Assembly (NCBI GenBank): GCA_946481095.1
Contig: CAMLML010000034.1
Location: 1-44,100 of the forward strand
Length of the DNA stretch: 44,100 nucleotides
Source of the DNA: an uncultured Cellvibrio sp.
GTDB lineage: Bacteria; Pseudomonadota; Gammaproteobacteria; Pseudomonadales; Cellvibrionaceae
Reading direction: 5' to 3'
The notes under the pieces were generated by a model. That model did not search any database. It saw only the letters and a list, made by a program, of their open reading frames with translations, and was not told the origin of the DNA. This document shows positions 1-7,098 of this stretch, one piece after another. How positions within the stretch are numbered: position 1 is the first letter of the stretch; each line of letters begins with the position of its first letter. Position numbers and translations under genes: made by a program.

Positions 1-2
1 AA

Positions 3-77
3 GAGTCTGGTCTTTATGCCTTGTTGGCAGAGGATGGCAGCCTCGATATGGAACCCGATCTTCCGCTGCGTCGCTAA
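3..77 (+). CDS. C-terminal tail of an unknown gene (partial)
   Basis: The third forward frame is open from the window edge to a TAA at 75-77. It encodes 24 residues ending in MEPDLPLRR. The mix of acidic, Leu and Arg residues looks like a real protein tail rather than chance. The gene would converge with the minus-strand gene ending at 128. No family can be named from so little sequence. Confidence 0.4.
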   Translation, partial: ESGLYALLAEDGSLDMEPDLPLRR

Positions 78-127
78 TAAGTTTGAGCCCAAGAAATTCA
101 AAATTTTGCGGGTTCAATTTATAAGGA

Positions 128-814
128 TTAATCCCCACCGCCGCCACATCCACCACCACAACTGCTGCCGCCGGAATCTCCGCCAGAATTGCCACTGCCA
201 CAGGAGCTGCCACCGCATGAACTTCCACCGCCACAACCTATATGGCTCGCACAATAGGTATCACCCGCTCCGTTGGTCGCTGCAATATTTTTGGAACAGT
301 CCAGCGTATAGAAAAAGCCATCACTGATATTCAGTTGGCTATCCACAGCAAACAGCAGTGGAAGTGACGCTGGTACTTTAGGATCAATTTTTTCACGTAC
401 ACAACAAAGCTTCCACGCGCGCTTGATCCCCTCATGTGCAAGCGTTTTGTGCTGCATGGTTTCAGCGGGGGAGTGATGTAAAAAGCGGCCAAAGGCTTTG
501 TTACAAAATTCAGCGTAGTTTGCTGTAAACAAAATAAATTCATGCCAGGCAACATCAACAACTTGTGATGGCATAGACACAAATCGACGCTTGGCCATAT
601 TACAAATGTGAAAATACTGACGCATTCCTGTCATCACTTTATAAAGGTCATTGTCAGAAAGATGTGGATATTTCGCTAACAATTTTTTCCTGATCGACAA
701 AGGAAAAATATAATTGTTGATATAAGCTTCCCGTTTTGCATTGACGCCATCTTGATAGAGCTTATAAATAAAATAAAGAACAGCGATGATGAAAAGCAGA
801 TAGATAATATACAT
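128..814 (-). CDS. Membrane-anchored protein with Gly/Cys-rich C-terminus
   Basis: The protein has about 228 residues. An N-terminal hydrophobic helix (IIYLLFIIAVLYFIY) suggests a single membrane anchor. The middle part has WHEFILFTANYAEFCNKAFG followed by FLHHSP, a Trp-His / Tyr-x-x-Phe-Cys / His-His-x-Pro pattern that recalls the family of plant glycine-rich-domain proteins (DUF1399-like); that assignment is from memory. The last 35 residues or so are almost only Gly, Cys and Ser, with about seven Cys, which could bind metal or form disulfides. An ATG at 814 with GGA upstream is preferred over the TTG at 820. It is a single gene between convergent and unrelated neighbours, and its function is unknown. 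Confidence 0.7.
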   Translation of the reverse strand: MYIIYLLFIIAVLYFIYKLYQDGVNAKREAYINNYIFPLSIRKKLLAKYPHLSDNDLYKVMTGMRQYFHICNMAKRRFVSMPSQVVDVAWHEFILFTANYAEFCNKAFGRFLHHSPAETMQHKTLAHEGIKRAWKLCCVREKIDPKVPASLPLLFAVDSQLNISDGFFYTLDCSKNIAATNGAGDTYCASHIGCGGGSSCGGSSCGSGNSGGDSGGSSCGGGCGGGGD

Positions 815-909
815 AGTCAATCCAATGGCTAAGTGTGTTGAAGGGTACCGACATGAGCATTTAAATCATCGACATTCTATTATGATCAAAACAGACGCTG
901 CCATCTGTT

Positions 910-1464
910 TTATTGCACAGGCGACACCAACAAAAACTCCACCGGCACCTTCTCAGTCAACCAAACATTATTCTCCGAGCAATAAAACAAAAAGCCTGCT
1001 TCGCTCATTGCTTTTGCCTTGATGGTAAAAATATGCGGCTTGCCATAACGCTTACCGACTTCGGTCGCGGTTTCAATCGATTGCGACAAATGCACATGAT
1101 GCCGCTGGCCGGGGATTAAGCCTTGTTGTTTTATCGAATCGACAAAACGGGTAGCGGTGCCGTGATACAAAAATTCAGGTGGAATTTTTTGCGGATAATC
1201 AATCTGCACCGATTCAGTCGAATGCCCCTGCGCCGCACGAATACGCAAACCATCATCAGAAATAGTGAAACGCTTTTTCTCGTTGGTATCCACAACTTGC
1301 TGAATTAATTCGCGATCAAATTGTTTGCCGGATTGATTCGCCGCTGCAATCAATTCATCAATCGCCACCCAACCTTGGGAATCCAATTGAATACCTATGG
1401 CGTCTGGTTGATGCCGTAACACATAACTTAAAAATTTACTGGTTTCGGTAAGGGAGTTTTTCAT
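910..1464 (-). CDS. kptA: RNA 2'-phosphotransferase (Tpt1/KptA family)
   Basis: The enzyme transfers an internal RNA 2'-phosphate to NAD+, giving ADP-ribose 1'',2''-cyclic phosphate. In eukaryotes this finishes tRNA splicing; the role in bacteria is unclear. The 184 residues match the family's usual length. The N-terminal lobe has FLSYVLRHQPDAIGI, containing the Arg-His pair used in catalysis, followed by a GWV element. The C-terminal ADP-ribosyltransferase-like lobe has RAAQGHS, then LYHGTATRF and HHVHLS. No tRNA ligase or splicing partner is adjacent, as is common for bacterial KptA. It appears to be monocistronic. Confidence 0.93.
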   Translation of the reverse strand: MKNSLTETSKFLSYVLRHQPDAIGIQLDSQGWVAIDELIAAANQSGKQFDRELIQQVVDTNEKKRFTISDDGLRIRAAQGHSTESVQIDYPQKIPPEFLYHGTATRFVDSIKQQGLIPGQRHHVHLSQSIETATEVGKRYGKPHIFTIKAKAMSEAGFLFYCSENNVWLTEKVPVEFLLVSPVQ

Positions 1465-1557
1465 ATTAAAGAAAGTACCAATCTGGATGATAAACCAATC
1501 GGAAATGCTCTGTGCCTTTTATTAGTACCGTCGCACTACGGCTTTGTGATTCTGAAG

Positions 1558-1606
1558 TGGACACTATAATTTCCAATTTAGTGATTTTTGAGAACTATAG
1601 TGTCCA
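1558..1606. repeat. 11-bp perfect inverted repeat (hairpin) in the kptA-RAYT gap
   Basis: TGGACACTATA at 1558-1568 is repeated in reverse complement at 1596-1606, leaving a 27-bp AT-rich loop. It sits in the 301-bp gap between kptA (start 1464) and the RAYT region. The rest of the gap is the REPIN at 1653-1769 and no ORF. It could be a remnant of mobile-element ends or a weak hairpin. No transposase for it is visible. Confidence 0.5.
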
Positions 1607-1652
1607 TTTTGTGGGTTAGCTAGTTTTTAATCATGACGATCAGATTGGAAGC

Positions 1653-1769
1653 GTAGCCCGTATGAAGCGAAGCGTAATGCGGGGCTTTTGACTTTCCACA
1701 CAATTTATAAAACAACTATTCGAAAAATTAAAAACAACCCCGCATTACGCTGCGCTCCATACGGGCTAC
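1653..1769. repeat. REPIN-like element 1 (two inverted REP units) downstream of RAYT
   Basis: A REP unit starting with the tetranucleotide GTAG (1653-1684; GTAGCCCGTATG then AAGCGTAATGCGGGG) is followed by its near-exact inverted copy at 1738-1769, ending CTAC. The AT-rich spacer is about 53 bp. Each unit is itself an imperfect hairpin (CCCGTAT pairs with ATGCGGG). A 5' GTAG followed by a hairpin is the hallmark of REPs mobilised by RAYT transposases. The RAYT stop codon (1766-1768) lies inside the distal unit. Confidence 0.9.
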
Positions 1770-2254
1770 CAATCGAACGGAGAAATTCCATTGCGTGAAA
1801 AATAATGGAAACTGGAATAGGGCCAATCGGCAACTTGTTCCACCAAGCCGTGTTTGACCGGATTGTAATGGATGTAATTGATATGGTTGTTTAAATCTTC
1901 ATTGTCACGAATGGTGTGCTCCCAAAACCGTCGCTGCCACAGGTTATATTCACCTGCATCATTCGCTGCAATTGGAACACCTTTTTTCAATAAGGCGCGA
2001 GTGTAACGTGATTTTATTAAACGCCAACGCGACGAATAATTATCGTCACCCGCAGGTAAGGTAAAAATCGCATGAATGTGATCCGGTAAAACCACAATCG
2101 CATTAATGTGAAACGGCATTTGCGCTTTCGCCTGCCGAAACACATCACGCAATTCCGCAATATGTTCAACCAACAAACGCGAACTCCGATCATGCAGTGT
2201 AACCGTAAAAAAATAACACCCACCCTCAACCCGATTCCTTCGATAAAGCACCAT
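1766..2254 (-). CDS. REP-associated tyrosine transposase (RAYT, Y1 HUH family)
   Basis: The 162 residues are typical of TnpA_REP proteins, domesticated relatives of IS200/IS605 transposases that cleave and join single-stranded REP DNA. Visible motifs are the metal-binding HUH pair in VVLPDHIHAIF (about residues 55-65), WEHTIRD, and the Tyr-containing NHINYIHYNPVKHGL near the C-terminus, where the Tyr nucleophile is expected. The gene is bracketed by REPIN-like repeats at 1653-1769 and 2293-2404, its expected substrates. Its TAG stop codon lies inside the downstream REP. All key residues are present, so it is probably active. Confidence 0.94.
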   Translation of the reverse strand: MVLYRRNRVEGGCYFFTVTLHDRSSRLLVEHIAELRDVFRQAKAQMPFHINAIVVLPDHIHAIFTLPAGDDNYSSRWRLIKSRYTRALLKKGVPIAANDAGEYNLWQRRFWEHTIRDNEDLNNHINYIHYNPVKHGLVEQVADWPYSSFHYFSRNGISPFDW

Positions 2255-2292
2255 AAAACCTCCTTGTAATCAATTTAATTCAACCCACATTC

Positions 2293-2404
2293 GTAGCCCG
2301 TATGGAGCGAAGCGTAATGCGGGGCTTTTGATTTTTTAAATTTAAAACGATGAAAAAACAACATTAAAAACAACCCGCATTACGTTTCACTCCATACGGG
2401 CTAC
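2293..2404. repeat. REPIN-like element 2 (two inverted REP units) upstream of RAYT
   Basis: This is a second copy of the same structure: a GTAG-headed REP at 2293-2324 and an inverted partner at 2374-2404, separated by about 49 bp of AT-rich DNA. It shares the core CCCGTATGGAGCGAAGCG and the spacer stretch TTAAAAACAACCC with element 1. It separates the RAYT gene from the end of the ATPase/HNH operon, whose last stop codon lies 4 bp beyond it. The small differences between copies suggest they are not a recent duplication. Confidence 0.9.
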
Positions 2405-2407
2405 TTA

Positions 2408-3067
2408 CTAGGAATTCATCCATTTATCTTGCATAACGATTGCAAAAAGTTTATCGAGACGGTTTGCTTTTTCTAGAGGATTTTTTGTATCTAGAATACT
2501 CTGACACATTGAATTTAACTTAAAATCGTCAAAAGTTTCGTCGCTGACTCCAAATTGTTGTACATATCGATTTAGTCGACAAATGCCAATAGTTGCATTC
2601 CCCTTTTTTGTAAGATCAATATAAAACTTGTCGATTTTTTTAATATGCTCACCCCAGTCATCAAAATGGGGGTGAACAATTATGAATGAAGACGACGCCC
2701 TAGGATATCGAGATTTAACTTCATTTACGGTAATTTCTTCCATAGAAGCTGCAGCTTCTTTATCGCTTTTAATCTGATTGCAGTCCGCACATATAACGCA
2801 TAAATTTAAAACCTCAAATACAAAGTTACCATATTTGGATTTAGATAAAATATGCTCAATTTGTGCATTAGCTGCCGATTGAAGTGAAAGCTCATTTTTA
2901 CAGTAGGCACAAAGTCCATTTTGTTCTTGCCTGTAGTGATTCCTTATGGCTGATCTAAGCTTTTCTAGTTCGCTACTGTCCCATGCGTTTTTCCCAGATC
3001 CATATAGTGCTATAGAATTTTTGATAATTTCTTCAAATTCTGGCTTTAATTGAAATGGTTTAATCAT
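2408..3067 (-). CDS. ptuB: HNH endonuclease, Septu PtuB-like
   Basis: The 219 residues form a small nuclease of the kind paired with ABC-type ATPases in Septu and in Retron-Ec78/Eco7-type defence (TIGR02646-like). The Zn/HNH core is CAYCKNEL (about residue 53), AQIEHILSKSKYGN, then NLCVICADCNQIKSDK, giving two Cys pairs plus the catalytic His and Asn. The start codon overlaps the end of the upstream ATPase gene by 8 bp, so the two are translationally coupled. In Septu the ATPase is thought to control the nuclease, which cuts nucleic acid on infection. No retron reverse transcriptase or msr/msd was seen. The symbol is by analogy. Confidence 0.82.
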   Translation of the reverse strand: MIKPFQLKPEFEEIIKNSIALYGSGKNAWDSSELEKLRSAIRNHYRQEQNGLCAYCKNELSLQSAANAQIEHILSKSKYGNFVFEVLNLCVICADCNQIKSDKEAAASMEEITVNEVKSRYPRASSSFIIVHPHFDDWGEHIKKIDKFYIDLTKKGNATIGICRLNRYVQQFGVSDETFDDFKLNSMCQSILDTKNPLEKANRLDKLFAIVMQDKWMNS

Positions 3068-4481
3068 TTTTATAAAATTCCTTTACCATTTTACTAGCTG
3101 CTAAAATCAATTCGTTCAAAGGGTCATCATCGGACAGCAATTTTTTCAACTCAAGTATATGTTCGATCGTCTTAAGGTCGTGTTTATCAATAGATTTATA
3201 ATGCTTAATTTTGGATATTAGATTCACGGTAATTTTTGATATGTATTCGTTTTTTATTCCTGGCGAACGGAATATCTCGGCTAAATGATAGTCTGACGAA
3301 TTCATTTCTCGGCCTTCGTTAGAAATTATTTTATTTTTTTCGACGTCGACCACAAAACAATTGTTTCCGCTTAACCTCGAAACTATTTGTGGTGAATGGG
3401 TAGCAATTATGAAATGACAACCTCGATAGTTATTAAAGCAATTTTGTATATTTTCAATGAATTCCTCTTGCCAAGCAGGGTGCAGGCTTATTTCTGGTTC
3501 ATCTATTAAAATGATTGAGTCATCGTCAATTGTACCTGCAATTCCTAGCATGATAACAGCTAAGCATTGCCTGCCTGAACTTGCCCTTCTGAGTGAAATG
3601 GTTTCATCTGGATTAATTGTTGTTATTTTTATATCATTCACAACTATCAATTCATAATAATTTAACGTCAGTATCGAGTTAAAAATTTCTTCTTTTACGT
3701 TTTCCATCTGAAATGGAAATTCACTGTAACTTAATGGAATACCTAGCGATCTATTTGAAAAATTTACGATTGTAGTAGGCATAATTTTTTCTACACCGTA
3801 TTTTTGCAAAAAAGAAATTGAATCTATGATTTTAACCAAATCCTCTATTGGTTCAATAATCAAATTTTGCATTTTATCAATTGTTATATATGCACTAAGA
3901 GTAGAGACAATTTCCAAATAAATTTCTGTATCCGATGGACTGTAATTTGCAGTTGCTATTTTTTTCGCTGAACGAATTAATTCGTTATATGGTTTTTCAG
4001 ACGATTTTATAGTGCTATCAATCTCTTTGACTAGTTTCGAAGTCCAATTTATTGAAATAATAGGCCTTAGATTTATTTTCTCGAAAAGAAGATCTATTTT
4101 TGATGATTTATTATTAAGGAAATAATTTCTTAGTACGGCAGATGTTGCTCTAGCAATTAACGATATTGAAGAGGATCGGTGTGAATTCTTTAAGCCTATG
4201 TAAGTATATTTTTCGCTATCAAGATTTCCAGATGTTGGGAATCTATCAAAAGGTCCTGTGGAAATTGCTATGATCTTTTTGGGCGGATAATAAATTAGTT
4301 GCGGCTTGGGGCCTATCTTTTGAGCAATGGACTCTTCTGCAATGGTCTTTAGAATACCACTCTTTCCAGTCCCATTTTTTCCAACGAGTACTGTAATGGT
4401 ATTGTGTTGATTGTTTCGATAATGAGGAGGAACAAGATTATATGTTATTCCTTTATATTCGGTTTTAGGTACTGTAGGCAT
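3060..4481 (-). CDS. ptuA: ABC/SMC-type AAA ATPase, Septu PtuA-like
   Basis: The 473-residue ATPase has Walker A GKNGTGKS at residues 34-41. A long divergent, largely helical middle is followed by ASSGRQCLAVIML (signature-like), Walker B with IILIDEPEISLHPAW, and the switch FIIATHSPQIVS. This OLD/PtuA-like layout with a DEPE Walker B is typical of anti-phage ATPases. The gene is visibly AT-rich compared with the housekeeping genes in the window, suggesting horizontal acquisition. It lies 12 bp downstream of another HNH gene and overlaps the PtuB-like nuclease. A generic OLD-family ATPase is the alternative. Confidence 0.85.
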   Translation of the reverse strand: MPTVPKTEYKGITYNLVPPHYRNNQHNTITVLVGKNGTGKSGILKTIAEESIAQKIGPKPQLIYYPPKKIIAISTGPFDRFPTSGNLDSEKYTYIGLKNSHRSSSISLIARATSAVLRNYFLNNKSSKIDLLFEKINLRPIISINWTSKLVKEIDSTIKSSEKPYNELIRSAKKIATANYSPSDTEIYLEIVSTLSAYITIDKMQNLIIEPIEDLVKIIDSISFLQKYGVEKIMPTTIVNFSNRSLGIPLSYSEFPFQMENVKEEIFNSILTLNYYELIVVNDIKITTINPDETISLRRASSGRQCLAVIMLGIAGTIDDDSIILIDEPEISLHPAWQEEFIENIQNCFNNYRGCHFIIATHSPQIVSRLSGNNCFVVDVEKNKIISNEGREMNSSDYHLAEIFRSPGIKNEYISKITVNLISKIKHYKSIDKHDLKTIEHILELKKLLSDDDPLNELILAASKMVKEFYKND

Positions 4482-4493
4482 ATTTTTTGTTTT

Positions 4494-5258
4494 TCAATTT
4501 GACTTAATATTTAACAATAATTTTTCTAAATGCATGCTCACACATAGTCTATCCGGCAAAAACCTATAAGGCATCTCCAACTCCTTGCCCTCAAACTCCA
4601 AAAAATATTCCTTAACCATCTCATCCTTATATTGCTTTTTAATTCTGTCAGAAAGCACCAATCTGAAATTTTCATCAAATGAAATTAGCTTTCTATCAAA
4701 GGCTTTATCGTAAAGTGCATTCAATGCAATTCCATTTGTTGGGTCTGCTCTGCGAGATTCATCTTCGGACCAAGGAATAATATGGCTGGCTACTAACAAT
4801 TCTGGAATTGCTAAGCCTGAGATCGCGCAGCGGTGATTGTAACTTTCTAAAACTGTTCGGCGGAAAAATGCTTGTACTCGGCGAGTTTTTACAGTGCGTA
4901 AGGTTTCAGTTTCGCCGGTTGGAAATTTTATTTCAGATACTGGTTTTTTAGGGGAATGAATTTCAATTTTGGATTCGTAAAGTGCTTCGGCCTTTTCTGC
5001 AATTTCGGTGGAGTTTTGCATAAATGCATCCCACAATTTGCGGTCAGCTTTACTGGCGCCCTCTAAACCTTTTTGACTCAATGCTGGGTCGAGGCTTGCG
5101 AAGTTGCAGGCTTTCATCGCAACGGCTGATGGCGTGCGGCCAATAATCTTGGCTAATTCAATAACGTCAGGATTGCTTTGATGCAATTTTCCAAAAGGCG
5201 TGCGGCAATATAAATGCAGCGTGAGTAACAACTCATCCTCTTGCCACAGGTTAGCCAT
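4494..5258 (-). CDS. HNH endonuclease with N-terminal helical DNA-binding-like region
   Basis: The protein has 254 residues. The N-terminal ~80 (WQEDELLLTLHLYCRTPFGKL, then IIGRTPSAVAMKACNFASLDP) resemble a SANT/HTH-like module. The C-terminal half is an HNH_2-type nuclease: RRVQAFFRRTVLESY, CAISGLAIPELLVASHIIPW, DPTNGIALNALYDKAFDR, with the ASHIIPW His and the NGI-x-L / D-x-x-FD pattern intact. It is the first gene of an apparent operon with the PtuA- and PtuB-like genes, 12 bp apart. Such HNH genes are common in bacterial genomes, often alone, and their target is unknown. Whether it belongs functionally to the Septu pair is inference. Confidence 0.85.
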   Translation of the reverse strand: MANLWQEDELLLTLHLYCRTPFGKLHQSNPDVIELAKIIGRTPSAVAMKACNFASLDPALSQKGLEGASKADRKLWDAFMQNSTEIAEKAEALYESKIEIHSPKKPVSEIKFPTGETETLRTVKTRRVQAFFRRTVLESYNHRCAISGLAIPELLVASHIIPWSEDESRRADPTNGIALNALYDKAFDRKLISFDENFRLVLSDRIKKQYKDEMVKEYFLEFEGKELEMPYRFLPDRLCVSMHLEKLLLNIKSN

Positions 5259-5354
5259 GTGAGTACCCCGATTGGGGTAAGGCGTTATGCGAGTTCCGGT
5301 GATTATTCATTTATTACCCATTTCGTAAATGATTTTTATCATTTAAATCAGAAA

Positions 5355-6431
5355 TTATCGCGGGAAGAAAATTTCTTGTGTTCTACCTGATTTCACCAAA
5401 GCCGCCATTAACTTAAAATATACGTCAGGATTTTTTTCCAGTATCGCAATTCGATCAACATATTCTTTTACAAAGCCTGAAATCAGAAACATCAGCATGT
5501 CAAACCCACCCTGTTTATAACGGAGAATTTTCCAAAGAGCAGGGCTATCATTTTGTAATTTTCTACTTTCTTCAGCCGCTATTCCAAGCCACCCATTGGT
5601 TTTCAATAAAATAATTAATGCTGTTCCCATATGTCCGGTGGCAGGTTTGAAAGATTTCTTAAGTCTGGAAATTTTTCGTTTAATGGAATTTGAGCTGCCA
5701 GCAATTATTTTCTTGGTTATTTTTGCTGCAATTATCGCAGCAACTGCGCGCGTTACTTTTTTACCAATTTGTTTACCAATAAAACGTTGGCCCTTTGTAC
5801 TTATAAATTGAATCGCTTGATCAATGTGCTCACTTGTGATTACTTCAATTACTGAATATCGAACTGCTGATACGACAAAATTTCTGTCGATATCGTCTGG
5901 AATGATAATTGCCCTATCTTCCACCATTTTCTTTAGCATAGAGTCAGGTAACAAATTTACATATTCATGAATGATAGTAAATATGAGTTGAGTAATTGGA
6001 TTATCAACAAGATTGAGGTCTGCATTTATCAGGTTAGAAACATTCACTTTAACAAAATGATAAGCGGCAAGGTTTTCTTCGCCTACTTGAGAAAACACTT
6101 CTTTGCCCGAAACACCAAGCCCTTCACCTGTACGCTGTATGCCTGAAGTGATTACCTTTGTTTGTTGAATGGTTTCATGCCGAACACCATCAATGGCACC
6201 AGCCACCAAGGGCGATAACTTATCTAAATGATTGAGAAATTCGCTGTAAGTAAGTTGGTGTTGTAAGGTTCTATAGCTAGGCCCATGACAACCAAAATTA
6301 CATTCTTGCCATTGTTTATTCAGTGTTGATGAGTTTTTGAGGGGATTAATATTTGAAAACTGACTTGCTTCATGCCCTTTCATGTAGCGCTTAACACCTA
6401 GCTCGCTAATAAGATTTCCATCGAATTCCAT
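5355..6431 (-). CDS. Uncharacterised 358-aa protein with a basic/hydrophobic helical segment
   Basis: No family is recognised. There is no signal peptide. The N-terminal part contains ECNFGCHGPSYRTLQHQLTY. Residues of about 215-260 alternate basic and small hydrophobic residues (GKKVTRAVAAIIAAKITKK) in a manner that could insert in a membrane. The C-terminus (LMFLISGFVKEYVDRIAIL) is helical. It follows the lipoprotein gene at 6440 with only 8 bp between, so the two are probably co-transcribed. A toxin and immunity arrangement, or another membrane-associated accessory function, is possible but unproven. Confidence 0.65.
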   Translation of the reverse strand: MEFDGNLISELGVKRYMKGHEASQFSNINPLKNSSTLNKQWQECNFGCHGPSYRTLQHQLTYSEFLNHLDKLSPLVAGAIDGVRHETIQQTKVITSGIQRTGEGLGVSGKEVFSQVGEENLAAYHFVKVNVSNLINADLNLVDNPITQLIFTIIHEYVNLLPDSMLKKMVEDRAIIIPDDIDRNFVVSAVRYSVIEVITSEHIDQAIQFISTKGQRFIGKQIGKKVTRAVAAIIAAKITKKIIAGSSNSIKRKISRLKKSFKPATGHMGTALIILLKTNGWLGIAAEESRKLQNDSPALWKILRYKQGGFDMLMFLISGFVKEYVDRIAILEKNPDVYFKLMAALVKSGRTQEIFFPR

Positions 6432-6439
6432 TCTAACTC

Positions 6440-6985
6440 CTACATTTTTATCGATTTAATAAAATTATCTATATCCGCTTGTAACTGTATTTGCAGTTCT
6501 GTTGGTGTATTGAACATTAAAAATACATTCATGTTTTCATTCTGAAATTGATAAAGCTCCAGCGTAAAAGCTGCTTGATTGGGAGATGGCACAGTAACTT
6601 TAGCAAAATATCCTGACTTGTCGCTCCGTGTTACTTCACCGAAATCAATAACAGCATTTGTACGTATTTCTTCGGTTGGCAATGCAGATGCGATATATTT
6701 TTTCAGGTATTCATTGCTGTTAATACTATTCATTTCAGGGCCAGACAATATCTCGATAGTCACTATGCTTCCTGATTGGGTGACGAGATTAATTTTTCTA
6801 TGTTGTTCATTAATCTTGTCATCCTCGAAAACTTCCCAACCTGTCGGTAAATGGTAATCGAATGGGTCGTTAGTGCTTTGCTTCGTACAGCTGGTAAGGC
6901 TGAGAAAACAAAATATCCATAACAGATTTATAAATCTCAGTGACTGCATATCGATTTGAAAAAACCTCTTTGCATCAGCATTCAT
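6440..6985 (-). CDS. Small lipoprotein, possibly DcrB/DUF1795-like
   Basis: The reading frame has 181 residues, but an ATG at 6946 gives MQSLRFINLLWIFCFLSLTSC, an ideal lipoprotein signal with Cys in a lipobox (LTSC), so the mature start is probably there. The mature part (FDYHLPTGWEVFED, SGSIVTIEILSGPEM, AAFTLELYQFQNENMNVFLMFNTP) is predicted beta-rich and recalls DcrB/DUF1795 folds, with low certainty. It sits directly upstream of the 358-aa unknown gene. The pairing suggests a joint role at the envelope. Confidence 0.7.
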   Translation of the reverse strand: MNADAKRFFQIDMQSLRFINLLWIFCFLSLTSCTKQSTNDPFDYHLPTGWEVFEDDKINEQHRKINLVTQSGSIVTIEILSGPEMNSINSNEYLKKYIASALPTEEIRTNAVIDFGEVTRSDKSGYFAKVTVPSPNQAAFTLELYQFQNENMNVFLMFNTPTELQIQLQADIDNFIKSIKM

Positions 6986-7098
6986 AGAATGCCCTGATGC
7001 TTGAAAATTATTAGTTTATTTAGTTACTTTAATTGCAGTCGAGCATATTATTTTTTCGAAGATAAAGAAACGATGATTTTTGCGACAGATTGTTTCGT

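Noticed and set aside
16..327. Plus-strand His/Arg-rich ORF
   Set aside because: It is antisense to the Gly/Cys-rich C-terminus of the minus-strand gene at 128-814; its composition is a by-product of Gly and Cys codons.
2408..5258. Retron (Ec78/Eco7-like) system around the ATPase/HNH pair
   Set aside because: No reverse transcriptase gene or msr/msd-like structured RNA is present in the flanking sequence; Septu fits better.
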